A stretch of DNA of 32,823 bases from an uncultured Acidimicrobiales bacterium (GCA_937925845.1 CALAML010000291.1:1-32823); one strand, 5' to 3'. Positions 15,921-24,755 are shown, numbered from the stretch's first letter. Translations and numbers: made by a program. The notes: generated by a model from the letters alone, not told the origin.

Positions 15921-17731
15921 TTCGGGAGAACCTTTCCAAAAGTGGAACCAGTGGAACCAGTGGTACGACGATCCGTCGCGGTCAGCGCGGCAGCGCGCAA
16001 GGAGGACTCAACGAGTTCGCCCACATGCCCACTCAACTCAGATGCGTCTTCCAGGCGAACGTTGGAGGTGTTGCCCCACAAACGATCAAGCACATCATCA
16101 CGGGTGGAGGCGGCAACGCTGACGCAGACACAGCCGACTCCACTCAGCAGCGCTTCGTCGATGGCGCGGCGCGTGTCCCCCTCGGCATAACGACCCTCGT
16201 AGCCGTCATCGTAGGCGAAGCCGTCGGAGACCAGAACCACCAGCTGATGTTCGGTGCCCGACTGTTCACGGGCGATGTGGGTGGCGTGGCGAATCGCAGC
16301 TCCGAGCCTGGTGTACCCGCCCGGCTGAAGCGAGCCGAGCCGTCGATAAGCCGCGCTGTTGAACCGCTGGTCGAAGTCCTTGATGGCCAGGAACCGAACA
16401 TGGTTGCGGCCCCTTGAGTTAAAGCCGAAGGCAGCGACCCGATCGCCGACCCGCTCCAGCGCGCCGATGAGCCTCGCCGCCAGCTCACGGTGCTGGTCCC
16501 ACACCTGGGACCCGTTCGAATGTTGCGACGTCGATCCCGAGGTGTCGAGTACGACCACCACACCGAGGTCGCGTGCCGTCTTTCGCCGCGACTCAAACAC
16601 CCGATGGTCGGCCGTCCCACCGTTGGCGGCAGCGACGGCGTAATCGACCAGAGCCACGGTATCGAGGTCGTCTCCGTCGGCAAGATGGCGGTGCCGCTCA
16701 AGCGACAGGCCGATCGCGGCCAAGTGCCGCTGGAGAACAAGGTCGGCGGGGCTTCGGAAACGCTCGGCCCCATCTTCGAGTGGCGGGAGAAACTCCCCAA
16801 CCGCGCAATGGCCGGGCCGATAGACGCCACGGATGCTGTCCCACTCGGGATACAGCCGATCCCCGCTGCGATGGCTAGAGGTCTTCACTTCGATCGACGG
16901 GGGCGCAATGACCAGCTGGGCCTTGCTCCCAACCCGATCAACCGATCGCATCGAACCCACCTTGGCGTCGTCACCGATGCCACCGTCATCACGCTTGGCC
17001 CGGCTGCCCATTCCCAGCTGCTTGCGCATGATCTTAAACATGGGGGTCTCGAAGACCGGGCTCGAGAGAAACCGCTTCATGATTTTGGACTCGTCCGAGT
17101 CCTCGTCGTCGGCGAGCTCATCGACGCCAGCCTGTCGCGGCTTGGCCATCTGCTGCTCGGTGAGCGCGCCGGCCGCGTCAGCAGCACCCCAGACGGCCAG
17201 GGCTTCCTTCGGCCGAATGGTGCCGAGCGAGCTCGGGCACTCCGGAATGTCGGCGCGGCCCAGGGCCAGCTCGAGGGACTCAAACGGGCTGTGGGTCGTG
17301 GGGCCATCCCAGAACGTCAACCCGCCCCTGACCCGGCGCGGCACCGGCACCGTCGGATCGGCAATGGCTCGGACCAACTCGAGAGTGAAGTACCGGCGGG
17401 CAACCGTTGCCTGGCCGCGAAGTTCGGTCATCACCGTCGGATGCAGACTGCCGAGACCAACGAGGGCTGCGTGGGCCACCACCACCGCCGCCCGGTTGGG
17501 AAGCTGCGGAACCGAGTTTGTCGGCGGCCCAGGCAGAAAGACCGTCTCGCCGTTGGTGTAGGCAACATCGGTGTCTCCGCTGAGCACCGAGAGCCGTCTA
17601 CCGGCAACCGCGCTCGCAAGCAGTGTGAGCCGAGCACCACCAGCATCGGTGTCGGTGTCAACCTCGGAATGAGCGTCGACATGCGGAGCCGGGTCCGCCG
17701 TCTTCGTGCTGTTCCGTAGCCGGTCGCTCAC
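15917..17731 (-). CDS. NorD/CbbO-type VWA-domain protein
   Basis: This is a protein of about 604 residues. The N-terminal half is low in recognisable motifs and contains an acidic stretch near 208-215. The C-terminal third is a von Willebrand factor A domain whose metal site is LDTSGSTS (Asp397, Ser399, Ser401, numbered from the TTG at 17734). This matches NorD/CbbO partners of NorQ/CbbQ ATPases, which tether the ATPase to its client. GTG at 17731 or TTG at 17734 can serve as start; neither has a strong ribosome site, and I list the GTG. The operator-like site at 17743-17754 lies only about 12 bp upstream, so a nearly leaderless transcript is possible. It diverges from the AveC-like gene. Confidence 0.88.
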   Translation of the reverse strand: MSDRLRNSTKTADPAPHVDAHSEVDTDTDAGGARLTLLASAVAGRRLSVLSGDTDVAYTNGETVFLPGPPTNSVPQLPNRAAVVVAHAALVGLGSLHPTVMTELRGQATVARRYFTLELVRAIADPTVPVPRRVRGGLTFWDGPTTHSPFESLELALGRADIPECPSSLGTIRPKEALAVWGAADAAGALTEQQMAKPRQAGVDELADDEDSDESKIMKRFLSSPVFETPMFKIMRKQLGMGSRAKRDDGGIGDDAKVGSMRSVDRVGSKAQLVIAPPSIEVKTSSHRSGDRLYPEWDSIRGVYRPGHCAVGEFLPPLEDGAERFRSPADLVLQRHLAAIGLSLERHRHLADGDDLDTVALVDYAVAAANGGTADHRVFESRRKTARDLGVVVVLDTSGSTSQHSNGSQVWDQHRELAARLIGALERVGDRVAAFGFNSRGRNHVRFLAIKDFDQRFNSAAYRRLGSLQPGGYTRLGAAIRHATHIAREQSGTEHQLVVLVSDGFAYDDGYEGRYAEGDTRRAIDEALLSGVGCVCVSVAASTRDDVLDRLWGNTSNVRLEDASELSGHVGELVESSLRAAALTATDRRTTGSTGSTFGKVLPK

Positions 17732-17742
17732 CAAGAGAACCC

Positions 17743-17754
17743 TAGAGTACGATA
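17743..17754. promoter_or_regulatory. Putative operator TAGAGTACGATA in divergent gap
   Basis: On the minus strand this reads TATCGTACTCTAG and matches the minus-strand reading TATCGAACGCTAG at 22505-22517 in 10 of 13 positions. It overlaps the perfect palindrome CGATATATCG (17750-17759). It sits in the 135-bp gap between the VWA gene and the AveC-like gene. A second AT-rich stretch at 17784-17810 (CTTTCTAGTTTGATACATTAG) repeats the CTTTCTAGTT found beside the element at 7238 and probably holds the rightward promoter. Confidence 0.4.
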
Positions 17755-17866
17755 TATCGAAATAACAATGATCAAAACTGAATCTTTCTAGTTTGATACA
17801 TTAGTGGGAGATAGTTCGTCACCGCCGCGGCGGCCAAACGACGCAGACAAGCTGAAGGGGTCCTCT

Positions 17867-18964
17867 ATGGCAAGTGTCACGCTCGATCGTTCACGGCCCG
17901 TGGCTGTTCGTGAACCCAGGAAAGTTGTTCCCGTCAAGTGGTGGGCTGTCGCGGGCGTGATCGCCATCGCGCTGCAGGCAGGAATCTTCTTTCACTGGAT
18001 CTTCATCAGCGGCAACTTTAACGAGACCGACACCGGGCCGGCGGAAATCTCGTCGTTTATGTCGGCCTCGCTGTGGTTCCTCCAAACCATCTGCATCGTC
18101 CTCGGCATCTGGTGCCTGTACTGGTTCTTCTTCCGGCGCTGGAAGCAGGGTGAGCCGCTCGGCATCGACAGCTACATGATCATCGGCATCTACCTCGTGT
18201 GGTGGCAGGACCCGATCCTCAACTACTTCCAAAACTGGGCCACCTACAACGCCTACACCGTGCAACGGGGCAGTTGGTCCTCCAGCATCCCCGGCTGGCT
18301 CGCCCCCAACTCCCACAACATGGCCGCCCCACTCCTCTTCACCATCCCGGTTTATGGCGCAGTGGCCTTTGTCTGTTCTCTTACCGTCGCCAAGGCCATG
18401 CGCGCCGCCCGCAACCGCTACCCCCATGTCGGCAACGTTGGCATCGTGGCCATCGGCTTCGCCATCTGCTCGGTCATTGTGTTCGCTTGCGAAACCGCAT
18501 TTCTTCGACTCGGCATCTACGCCTACCCAGGCGCCATCGAATGGATGACGATCTTTCACGGCGAGTACTACCAATACCCCCTTTACGAATGGCTGATCTT
18601 CACCTCGATCTGGACAACGTGGGCGTCGATCCTCTTCTTCCGCAACGACAAGGGTGAGACCGTGGCCGAGCGCGGCCTGGAGGAGCTCAGAGCAAAAACC
18701 GGAAAACGACTCGACTGGGTCCGGCTCCTCTCCGTCGTCGGTGTGGTGAACGTGTCGTTTTTCCTGGTCTACAACCTGCCGCTCCAGCCCTTTGCTCTCC
18801 ATGCCGAGGAGTGGCCGGAGGTCTTCCAGGAGCGCACCTTCATGCTGAACGAGATGTGTGGCACCGGCACCGATATCGCCTGTTCCGGGACCGACATTCC
18901 AATTCCCCGCGAGGGTGGCTTCTATGTCACCACCGATGGCACCGTTGGCCAGTTTGACGACTGA
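17867..18964 (+). CDS. AveC-like (spirocyclase AveC family) integral membrane protein
   Basis: The 365-residue protein has about seven hydrophobic spans (for example about 27-48, 72-92, 107-118, 159-180, 203-223, 238-268 and 292-312). Tryptophan- and tyrosine-rich loops such as WWQDPILNYFQNWATYN and FHGEYYQYPLYEWLIF are the features I associate with the AveC family. AveC itself acts in avermectin biosynthesis as a dehydratase/spirocyclase; the many actinobacterial homologues beside lipid and steroid genes have no established role. ATG at 17867 has GAAGGGG 6 bp upstream; the open frame begins at 17804, but that extension has no ribosome site. It is transcribed alone, converges with the ABC transporter operon (12-bp gap) and diverges from the NorQ/NorD operon. 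Confidence 0.75.
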   Translation: MASVTLDRSRPVAVREPRKVVPVKWWAVAGVIAIALQAGIFFHWIFISGNFNETDTGPAEISSFMSASLWFLQTICIVLGIWCLYWFFFRRWKQGEPLGIDSYMIIGIYLVWWQDPILNYFQNWATYNAYTVQRGSWSSSIPGWLAPNSHNMAAPLLFTIPVYGAVAFVCSLTVAKAMRAARNRYPHVGNVGIVAIGFAICSVIVFACETAFLRLGIYAYPGAIEWMTIFHGEYYQYPLYEWLIFTSIWTTWASILFFRNDKGETVAERGLEELRAKTGKRLDWVRLLSVVGVVNVSFFLVYNLPLQPFALHAEEWPEVFQERTFMLNEMCGTGTDIACSGTDIPIPREGGFYVTTDGTVGQFDD

Positions 18965-18976
18965 CGGGGCTGGCGC

Positions 18977-19675
18977 TCAGCCCAGATAGGCCGCTTCGAG
19001 GGCCTCCGGGTCACGGGCCAACTCGGCCGCTTCGCCGTTGAGCACGATCGTTCCGTGGACCATCACGGCGGCGCGATCGGCAGTCTCTAGCGCCAACGAG
19101 ACATGCTGCTCCACGAGAATCACTGCGGCACCGCGATCAGCGGCGGCCTGGCGGACCGTCGGCATCAGGCCCTCAACGATGACCGGGGCCAGCCCCATAC
19201 TCATCTCGTCGATCAACAGCACGCTCGGTTCCTGGGCCAAGCCTCTCGCGACCGCGAGCATCTGCTGCTCGCCACCCGACAACGAACCGGCGGCCAAGTC
19301 CCAACGCTTCTCCAGGGCCGGAAACACCTCAAGTGAATCGCGAGGTTGTTGGGAGCTGTCGAGGCAGGCCAGTCGGAGATGTTCCGCAACCGAGAGGTCT
19401 GGAAACAGCGCCCGGTCGTCGGGCACCAGCACAATGCCTTTTCGATTCGCGGCGACGGCACTGCCTCCGGCAATCCCGTGGCCGTCGACCTGGATCGAGC
19501 CGTCCTGGAGGGGCAGGAGCCCGGCCAAGGCCATGAGCGTGGTTGTTTTTCCGGCACCGTTCGGGCCCAACAGCGCTAGTACCTCGCCCTGGTCGACGTG
19601 GAGGTTGACATCGCGTACGACCTTCACCCGTCCATACCCGGCCGACAGGTTGTGGGTCTCGAGACGGGCGCTCAC
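18977..19675 (-). CDS. livF: Branched-chain-type ABC transporter ATP-binding protein (LivF)
   Basis: The 232-residue ATPase has Walker A GPNGAGKT at 37-44, signature LSGGEQQ, Walker B VLLIDE and the LivF-characteristic DEMSMGLAP. It starts with GTG at 19675, overlapping the stop of the fused permease/ATPase gene (GTGA). It supplies the second ATPase of the importer, whose first ATPase is fused to the permeases. In actinobacterial catabolic islands such HAAT-family importers often carry aromatic or lipid-like carboxylates, so the name does not prove an amino-acid substrate. Confidence 0.93.
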   Translation of the reverse strand: MSARLETHNLSAGYGRVKVVRDVNLHVDQGEVLALLGPNGAGKTTTLMALAGLLPLQDGSIQVDGHGIAGGSAVAANRKGIVLVPDDRALFPDLSVAEHLRLACLDSSQQPRDSLEVFPALEKRWDLAAGSLSGGEQQMLAVARGLAQEPSVLLIDEMSMGLAPVIVEGLMPTVRQAAADRGAAVILVEQHVSLALETADRAAVMVHGTIVLNGEAAELARDPEALEAAYLG

Positions 19676-22404
19676 AGGACCGACGCCGTCTTGCCGAGGT
19701 AGGCGCTGGTAACCGCTGGATCGTGTCGGACCTCGTCCGGGCTCCCATGAGCAATAACCTCACCAAAATCGAGCACAACTACCTCGTCACACACCTCCAT
19801 AATCAGGCCCATGTCGTGATCGACCAACACCACAGAAACGCCGTTGCGGGAGATGGCACGGAGCCGCTCGCCCAGGCGATGACTCTCGGCGGAGTCGAGT
19901 CCACCCGCAGGCTCATCGAGCAACAGCACGCTCGGCCTGCTCGCCAACGCCCGGCCCAGGGCAACCAGCTGTCGCTGCCCTTGGGAGAGGTCACCGACCG
20001 ATCGCTCGGCGAGTGACTGGAGACCCACAAGCTCGATGGCATCGGTGGCGCTGGACCGGTGGTCGCCACGCATGCCGATCTCGATGTTTTCCCGGACCGA
20101 CAACTCTTCGCAAAGCTGCGCAGACTGGAATGTTCGGGCGATGCCCCGTCGCGCCCGCTCATGAGGCGCCAAACGGTCGAGAGGCCGACCAAGCCCGGCC
20201 ACGCTTCCCGTGTAGGGGGCAAACCCCGTCAACGCATCGAGCAAGGTTGACTTTCCCGCACCGTTCGGGCCGATCAGTCCCAGAATCGAGCCCGGAACCA
20301 GATCGAAACTGACGTCCTTGTTGGCCTGAACGTTGCCGTAGCGCACCGACAATTCTCCTACCGAGAGCACCGGGTCGGTCGACCCGTTCCTCTGTACCGT
20401 TGCCGGCCAGTCGGCGGGCAAGGTCACGACATCGTCTTCGTCGTCGGACAACTGAATCTGGCCACCGGTTGCTCGCCGCCGGCGCAGCGCGTGCAGCGGC
20501 CCAACAAGCCCATCGGGATACATGATCACCGTGGCCATCAACAAGGCTCCGGTGATGGCGTTGTACCAGGCACCGAGACCGATGAACTCATCGGTCATCT
20601 TGAAGACCACGCCGTTTATCGTCAGCAGCCCAGCCAGCAAACCACCGCTTACCGAGGTGATTCCAGAGAGGTAGACGGTGGCAAAGAGGCCTAGACCCAG
20701 CAGCGTCGGGTAAAGATCGAAGCTCGCCGCACCCTGGCGATAGGCAAACAATGCGCCAGCGAGGCCAGCAACAAACGCCCCGAGAGCAAACACCGCAAGC
20801 TTGGTGCGCACGACGTCGATGCCAGCCGCCGCCGCGGCCCGCTCGTTCACCCGAACCGCCATCAGCGTCGACCCGAAACGGGATCGGCGAATGAGGGCGA
20901 CCCCGACGGCAACGGCCACAAGCATCACCAGACACATCAGGGCAAACGGCTCCCGTGGGAACTCCAAACCCGATCCGACGCCGAGGTCGAGACCGAACAG
21001 CTCCGGATGTTCGACGGGTGCCCCGCTGCTGCCCCCGTTGAAGTCGTTGTTCCGAAACCACACCGCCTCGACCGCAGCCGCCATGGCGAGCGTGACCACC
21101 CCAAGGCTGAGCCCTCGTAGTCGAAGCGCGGGAAGACCAATCAGCACCCCGAGCAACGCGGCACCCAGCGCCGACAGAAGTGGGGCGACCGGGAATGGTA
21201 TGCCCAGGCCGTCGGTAAAGCGGCTCAGCAGAAACCCCGAGGCGCCACCGAGGGTCAGCTGAGCCAGAGAAATCTGCCCGCCATAGCCGGTGACCAGAAC
21301 CATGCTGAGCGCCAGAATGGCGCCGGTCATCGACGCGATCAGCGCCAGCCGCCACGGCGATGACAACGTGTAGATGAGTCCGGTGCCCACCAGCAGTGCC
21401 AGGCCAGCCGGGATCCACGGACTCCCGGGACGAGGCGCAGCACTCAACGACTCTCGCAGCTCAACGCCACGAGAGGTCAACGGTTGGGATCGGGCGACAA
21501 GAACGATCAGTACCAGCACCAGCGGAAGCACCTCGGGCAGCCCGCTGCTCGGGACGATCCATTTCGGCAACCAGTCGAAGCGGAACTGGATGAAGGTCAG
21601 CTCAGACTGCAGCATGCCGACGACGATTCCGCCAATGGCGGTGGGCGCCAAGGCGCTAAATCGACCAACCAAGGCCGCGGCCAGCGCCGGAATCACAAAC
21701 AAGGTGTAGGCGACCGGCACCAAGGGAGCGATCGGAGCGATCAGCACGCCGGCCAAGCCGACGACGACGCCCGTGAGCGCCCAGTTGGCACCTGCGATCC
21801 GATCGGGGGCCAGGCCGGTGACGGTCGCACCCTTCTCGGTTGCCGCGGCGGCGCGGGTGCGGAGTCCGAAGCTGGTGAATTGAAAGAGCATGGCCAGGGC
21901 GATGCTCATCACCACCACGGTCCCAGCAAACCAGACCCGATCGAGCTGGATGGGGGCGCCGTTCACGTCAAAGGTGTCTCTGGGAAAGATCGCGCCCACG
22001 TTGACCGGCCTGGTCCCAACACGCTGGGCCATCACTGCTTGTAGCAGGACCATCATCCCGAGCGAAGCCACCGCCGCGGCAACAGGTGGCGCATGGCGCA
22101 GCGGTCGGAAGACCAACAGGTAGGAGACAAGACTAAACAGCACAGAAGCGCCGACGGCGATCAACATCCCGGCGAAGAGACCCGGATCACCACCGATGCC
22201 GATGAACTCCGGGGTACCGGGTATCGGGCTAAAGAGCTCGCCATCGCGAGCGAATGCGTAGATGTAGGCCGCCAGCAACGCCTGGGCACCAATGGCGAAG
22301 TTGAGGACGCCGGAGCTGCGAAAGGTCATCACCAGCCCGAGCCCCAGCGCAGCAAAGACGGCGCCGTTACCGAGACCGAGCAGGAGAAACTGCACATGCT
22401 GCAT
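19672..22404 (-). CDS. Triple fusion LivH-LivM-LivG: two permeases plus ATP-binding domain
   Basis: One 910-residue chain holds an N-terminal LivH-type permease (about 1-295), a LivM-type permease (about 320-645, with the GGQISLAQLTLGGASGF motif) and a LivG ATPase. The ATPase has Walker A GPNGAGKS at 712-719, signature LSQGQRQ from 806, Walker B LLLDEP at 827-832 and an H-loop DHDM near 858. The order equals the normal livH-livM-livG gene order, so the fusion probably arose by loss of stops. ATG at 22404 is preceded by AAGG and TAGGT. With LivF it forms a two-gene operon. The binding protein is 3.7 kb away at 26095-27594. A putative operator lies 102 bp upstream, shared with the divergent TetR gene. 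Confidence 0.93.
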   Translation of the reverse strand: MQHVQFLLLGLGNGAVFAALGLGLVMTFRSSGVLNFAIGAQALLAAYIYAFARDGELFSPIPGTPEFIGIGGDPGLFAGMLIAVGASVLFSLVSYLLVFRPLRHAPPVAAAVASLGMMVLLQAVMAQRVGTRPVNVGAIFPRDTFDVNGAPIQLDRVWFAGTVVVMSIALAMLFQFTSFGLRTRAAAATEKGATVTGLAPDRIAGANWALTGVVVGLAGVLIAPIAPLVPVAYTLFVIPALAAALVGRFSALAPTAIGGIVVGMLQSELTFIQFRFDWLPKWIVPSSGLPEVLPLVLVLIVLVARSQPLTSRGVELRESLSAAPRPGSPWIPAGLALLVGTGLIYTLSSPWRLALIASMTGAILALSMVLVTGYGGQISLAQLTLGGASGFLLSRFTDGLGIPFPVAPLLSALGAALLGVLIGLPALRLRGLSLGVVTLAMAAAVEAVWFRNNDFNGGSSGAPVEHPELFGLDLGVGSGLEFPREPFALMCLVMLVAVAVGVALIRRSRFGSTLMAVRVNERAAAAAGIDVVRTKLAVFALGAFVAGLAGALFAYRQGAASFDLYPTLLGLGLFATVYLSGITSVSGGLLAGLLTINGVVFKMTDEFIGLGAWYNAITGALLMATVIMYPDGLVGPLHALRRRRATGGQIQLSDDEDDVVTLPADWPATVQRNGSTDPVLSVGELSVRYGNVQANKDVSFDLVPGSILGLIGPNGAGKSTLLDALTGFAPYTGSVAGLGRPLDRLAPHERARRGIARTFQSAQLCEELSVRENIEIGMRGDHRSSATDAIELVGLQSLAERSVGDLSQGQRQLVALGRALASRPSVLLLDEPAGGLDSAESHRLGERLRAISRNGVSVVLVDHDMGLIMEVCDEVVVLDFGEVIAHGSPDEVRHDPAVTSAYLGKTASVL

Positions 22405-22505
22405 CCGTCGTACCTACCTTCCGCCGGTCACAAGAGCGTCTCGACAAGCCCGGCCGCGTCGATCGCCGCGGTGCGCCAAGCTCCCCGACCGCAGATCTCT
22501 CGATC

Positions 22506-22517
22506 TAGCGTTCGATA
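22506..22517. promoter_or_regulatory. Putative TetR operator TAGCGTTCGATA between livHMG and tetR
   Basis: The site is an imperfect palindrome TAGCG-TT-CGATA with one mismatch, in the 230-bp divergent gap between the transporter and the TetR gene. TetR proteins usually bind such a site to control themselves and the divergent gene. The flanking ATC on the left is shared with the site at 3502 (ATCTAGCG). Confidence 0.5.
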
Positions 22518-22634
22518 TACTCGGCAATTGGCCGGGGATAGACAACAGATCCCACGCCTGTCGTCTGGGACCACCACTAACGTTGACCCGACCGCGACGT
22601 CCCGGCTCGATCACGCGAGCCCCTGAGGAGCCAC

Positions 22635-23315
22635 ATGCCAGCAGCGGAACCGCCCGAGACCTCGTCTTCATCATCGGCGTCGCCGGACTCTGTGCCTCGC
22701 GGGAACGGACCAGCAAAGACCACTCGACGAGAGATGATCCTTGATGTGGCGGCGGACATGTTTGTTGCCAACGGCTTCCACGCCACCACGGTGCGGGACT
22801 TGGCCGATGCCGTGGCGCTCTCGCAGCCGACGCTGTACTACCACGTTGGCCACAAGACCAACATTTTGGTCCTGCTTCACCAGTCGGTACTTGACGTGTT
22901 GCTCGAACCGCTCGAGGAACTAGCCGCATCTGACCGTGACCCCCGTGACAAACTGCGCCGCTTTGTCGAAATTCAGGCCGATGCCATCGAGCGCTTCCAC
23001 AGCCGGATGGTGGCTTTCTTCCGAGAGCGGCACGCCCTTCCGGAGGAAGCGAGTGCTCTGATGGATGACGATCGGCGCCGGCTCGATGCCGTCCTCGATG
23101 ACATCCTCTCGGAGGGGGTGGCCAAGGGGGTCTTTCGGGACACGCCGCTGGCGAGCGCGCGGATTGCCATCATGGGAACGCTGCACTGGTACGCAATCTG
23201 CGTCCAGCCGGGGTCGCGTCGTCGCCCTCATGAATATGCCGATGACTTCAGCCGACTGTTGATGGCCGGCATCATCGCTGACACCCCCGAAGCCCGACTT
23301 TCAGGATTCGCCTGA
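22635..23315 (+). CDS. TetR-family transcriptional regulator
   Basis: The 226-residue protein has a Ser/Pro-rich N-terminal tail (1-26), then a TetR helix-turn-helix (about 28-75: REMILDVAADMFVANGFHATTVRDLADAVALSQPTLYYHVGHKTNIL). The helical ligand domain that follows resembles KstR2- or FadR-like actinobacterial repressors that respond to acyl-CoAs. ATG at 22635 has GAGGAG 5-6 bp upstream. It diverges from the livHMG-livF operon and converges with the P450 operon. It is the best local candidate for binding the TAGCG-type palindromes, one of which lies in its own promoter region; ligand and regulon are inference. Confidence 0.9.
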   Translation: MPAAEPPETSSSSSASPDSVPRGNGPAKTTRREMILDVAADMFVANGFHATTVRDLADAVALSQPTLYYHVGHKTNILVLLHQSVLDVLLEPLEELAASDRDPRDKLRRFVEIQADAIERFHSRMVAFFRERHALPEEASALMDDDRRRLDAVLDDILSEGVAKGVFRDTPLASARIAIMGTLHWYAICVQPGSRRRPHEYADDFSRLLMAGIIADTPEARLSGFA

Positions 23316-23382
23316 ACGCGCTTGAGGTTTGGCCGGGTTCGGGTGCACAAAGCTGCCATCGTTGCTCGGCGACCCCCCACCA

Positions 23383-24552
23383 CTACGACGAGCGGGGCCC
23401 GGGGGTAAAGGTGACAGGAAGCGAAGCTACGCCACGGGTGACCCCGATGTAACGCTCGACACCGGCGGTGTCGACGACATAGTCCGGCAGACGGCGAAGC
23501 ACCTCCTCGGCGACGACGCGTAGCTGCAACCGAGCCAGGTGGATTCCCAGACAGCGGTGCGGCCCGGTCCCAAAGGCGAAGTGGCGGTTGGGGAAGCGCT
23601 CGATGTCGAGGACCTCTGGCGAGTCGAATTCGGCCGGGTCGTGGTTTGCCGCCAGCCAGTTCAGCAGCACCTTGTCGCCCGCAGTAACTGGACAGCCTTC
23701 GATTTCGAAGTCCTCGGTCGCCGTGCGACCACTGGCATGCAGCGGGGTCGAGTAGCGGAGGAACTCCTCCACCGCCTGAGGGATCTTCGCCGGGTCGGCA
23801 ATGAGCGCTTGGCGGATGTCATCATCGGCACCAATAAGTTCGAGCATGTTGCCCGCGGCGTTGGCCGTGGTGTCAAGACCGGCCATCATGACCATGGCCA
23901 TGATGGCGAGGTATTCCTCGTTGGTTACTGGACGGCCGTCGATCTCGAGGGAAAGGACCGAGGTGGGTAGATCCTCCCCGGGGTTCGCCAAGCGATCCTC
24001 GTAGAGCCTCTGAAAAAACGCCATCGCTTGCATCACGACATCAAGGTCGGAGGAGTTGGCCATCAGGTGAGCGGTGAGATCGCGCAGCATGGTGATGTCG
24101 TCCTTGGGGACGGCCATCAGCTGACCAATCGACATACCGGGGAACGGGATGACCAGATCCGTGGCCAGATCAGCAGAGCCCGCTTCGATGAACCCGTCGA
24201 TCAGTTCGTTCACCATCGACCGCAGATCATCTTCAAGTGCCTCCATCACCTGCGGCGAGAAACGGGGCAGGAGGGGGCCTCGAACCTGCATATGCAACGG
24301 GGCGTCGGCCTCGATCGGCGGCAGGGCCATGGGGAAGGCATGGGCGGGAATGGTCACCCCCGACGCCGAGGAGTAACGAGCCGTATCGCGAGCCGCGGCA
24401 CCGATGTCGTCGTAGGAAAAGAGGGCCCAGAAGCCGTCGTGGGCCCCCGAGTGCGCCACCGGGCAGGCGGCTCTGGCTTCGGCGAGCGCCGGACCCGGCT
24501 CGGCATCGGCGGCGACGGCGATGTGGTCGAAGGAGTCGGACTCGGCTGTCAT
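23383..24552 (-). CDS. Cytochrome P450
   Basis: The 389-residue bacterial P450 shows the I-helix AGLDTT at 224-229, the ExxR pair E263-R266 (EEFLR) and the heme loop FAFGTGPHRCLG with proximal Cys334. It is soluble, with no N-terminal anchor. The ATG at 24552 overlaps the ferredoxin stop (ATGA); the longer frame to 24708 is the ferredoxin region read in another frame. It should hydroxylate a hydrophobic substrate using electrons from the coupled 3Fe-4S ferredoxin. The oxygen-activating pair sits in the expected I-helix position, although the acid-alcohol pair reads D-T rather than the commoner E/D-T context. The P450 family cannot be named from sequence alone. Confidence 0.94.
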   Translation of the reverse strand: MTAESDSFDHIAVAADAEPGPALAEARAACPVAHSGAHDGFWALFSYDDIGAAARDTARYSSASGVTIPAHAFPMALPPIEADAPLHMQVRGPLLPRFSPQVMEALEDDLRSMVNELIDGFIEAGSADLATDLVIPFPGMSIGQLMAVPKDDITMLRDLTAHLMANSSDLDVVMQAMAFFQRLYEDRLANPGEDLPTSVLSLEIDGRPVTNEEYLAIMAMVMMAGLDTTANAAGNMLELIGADDDIRQALIADPAKIPQAVEEFLRYSTPLHASGRTATEDFEIEGCPVTAGDKVLLNWLAANHDPAEFDSPEVLDIERFPNRHFAFGTGPHRCLGIHLARLQLRVVAEEVLRRLPDYVVDTAGVERYIGVTRGVASLPVTFTPGPRSS

Positions 24553-24755
24553 GGTGCCTCGCCGATTGAGATGGCCCGCTCCGGACAGCACGCCACTGCC
24601 CGAGCCGCCGCCTCTTCGTCTTCGGGGTTCCGAAGGAGGCCGCCGTCGAGCACAAAGGCAAAGCCAAGATCGTCGACATCGATCAACTTTGGCGCTTGGG
24701 CGGCGCACATGGCGTGGCCCTGACAGGCCTCGCTGTCAATTTGAATCGCCTGCAC
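24549..24755 (-). CDS. 3Fe-4S-type ferredoxin, P450 redox partner
   Basis: The 68-residue protein has cluster ligands C11, C17 (CQGHAMC) and a distal Cys in ACCPE, the spacing of three-iron ferredoxins that feed actinobacterial P450s. The position that would hold a fourth Cys (as in CxxCxxC) is Ala or His, supporting a 3Fe-4S cluster. I chose GTG at 24755 because AAGGTGAG lies 4-5 bp upstream. A GTG at 24762-24764 would add three residues. It is coupled to the P450 by an ATGA overlap and lies 49 bp downstream of the alcohol dehydrogenase gene, so all three are probably one transcript. Confidence 0.9.
   Translation of the reverse strand: MQAIQIDSEACQGHAMCAAQAPKLIDVDDLGFAFVLDGGLLRNPEDEEAAARAVACCPERAISIGEAP

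Noticed and set aside
16490..17719. 409-residue plus-strand open frame
   Set aside because: It is antisense to the VWA gene, has shadow-like composition and shows no domain.
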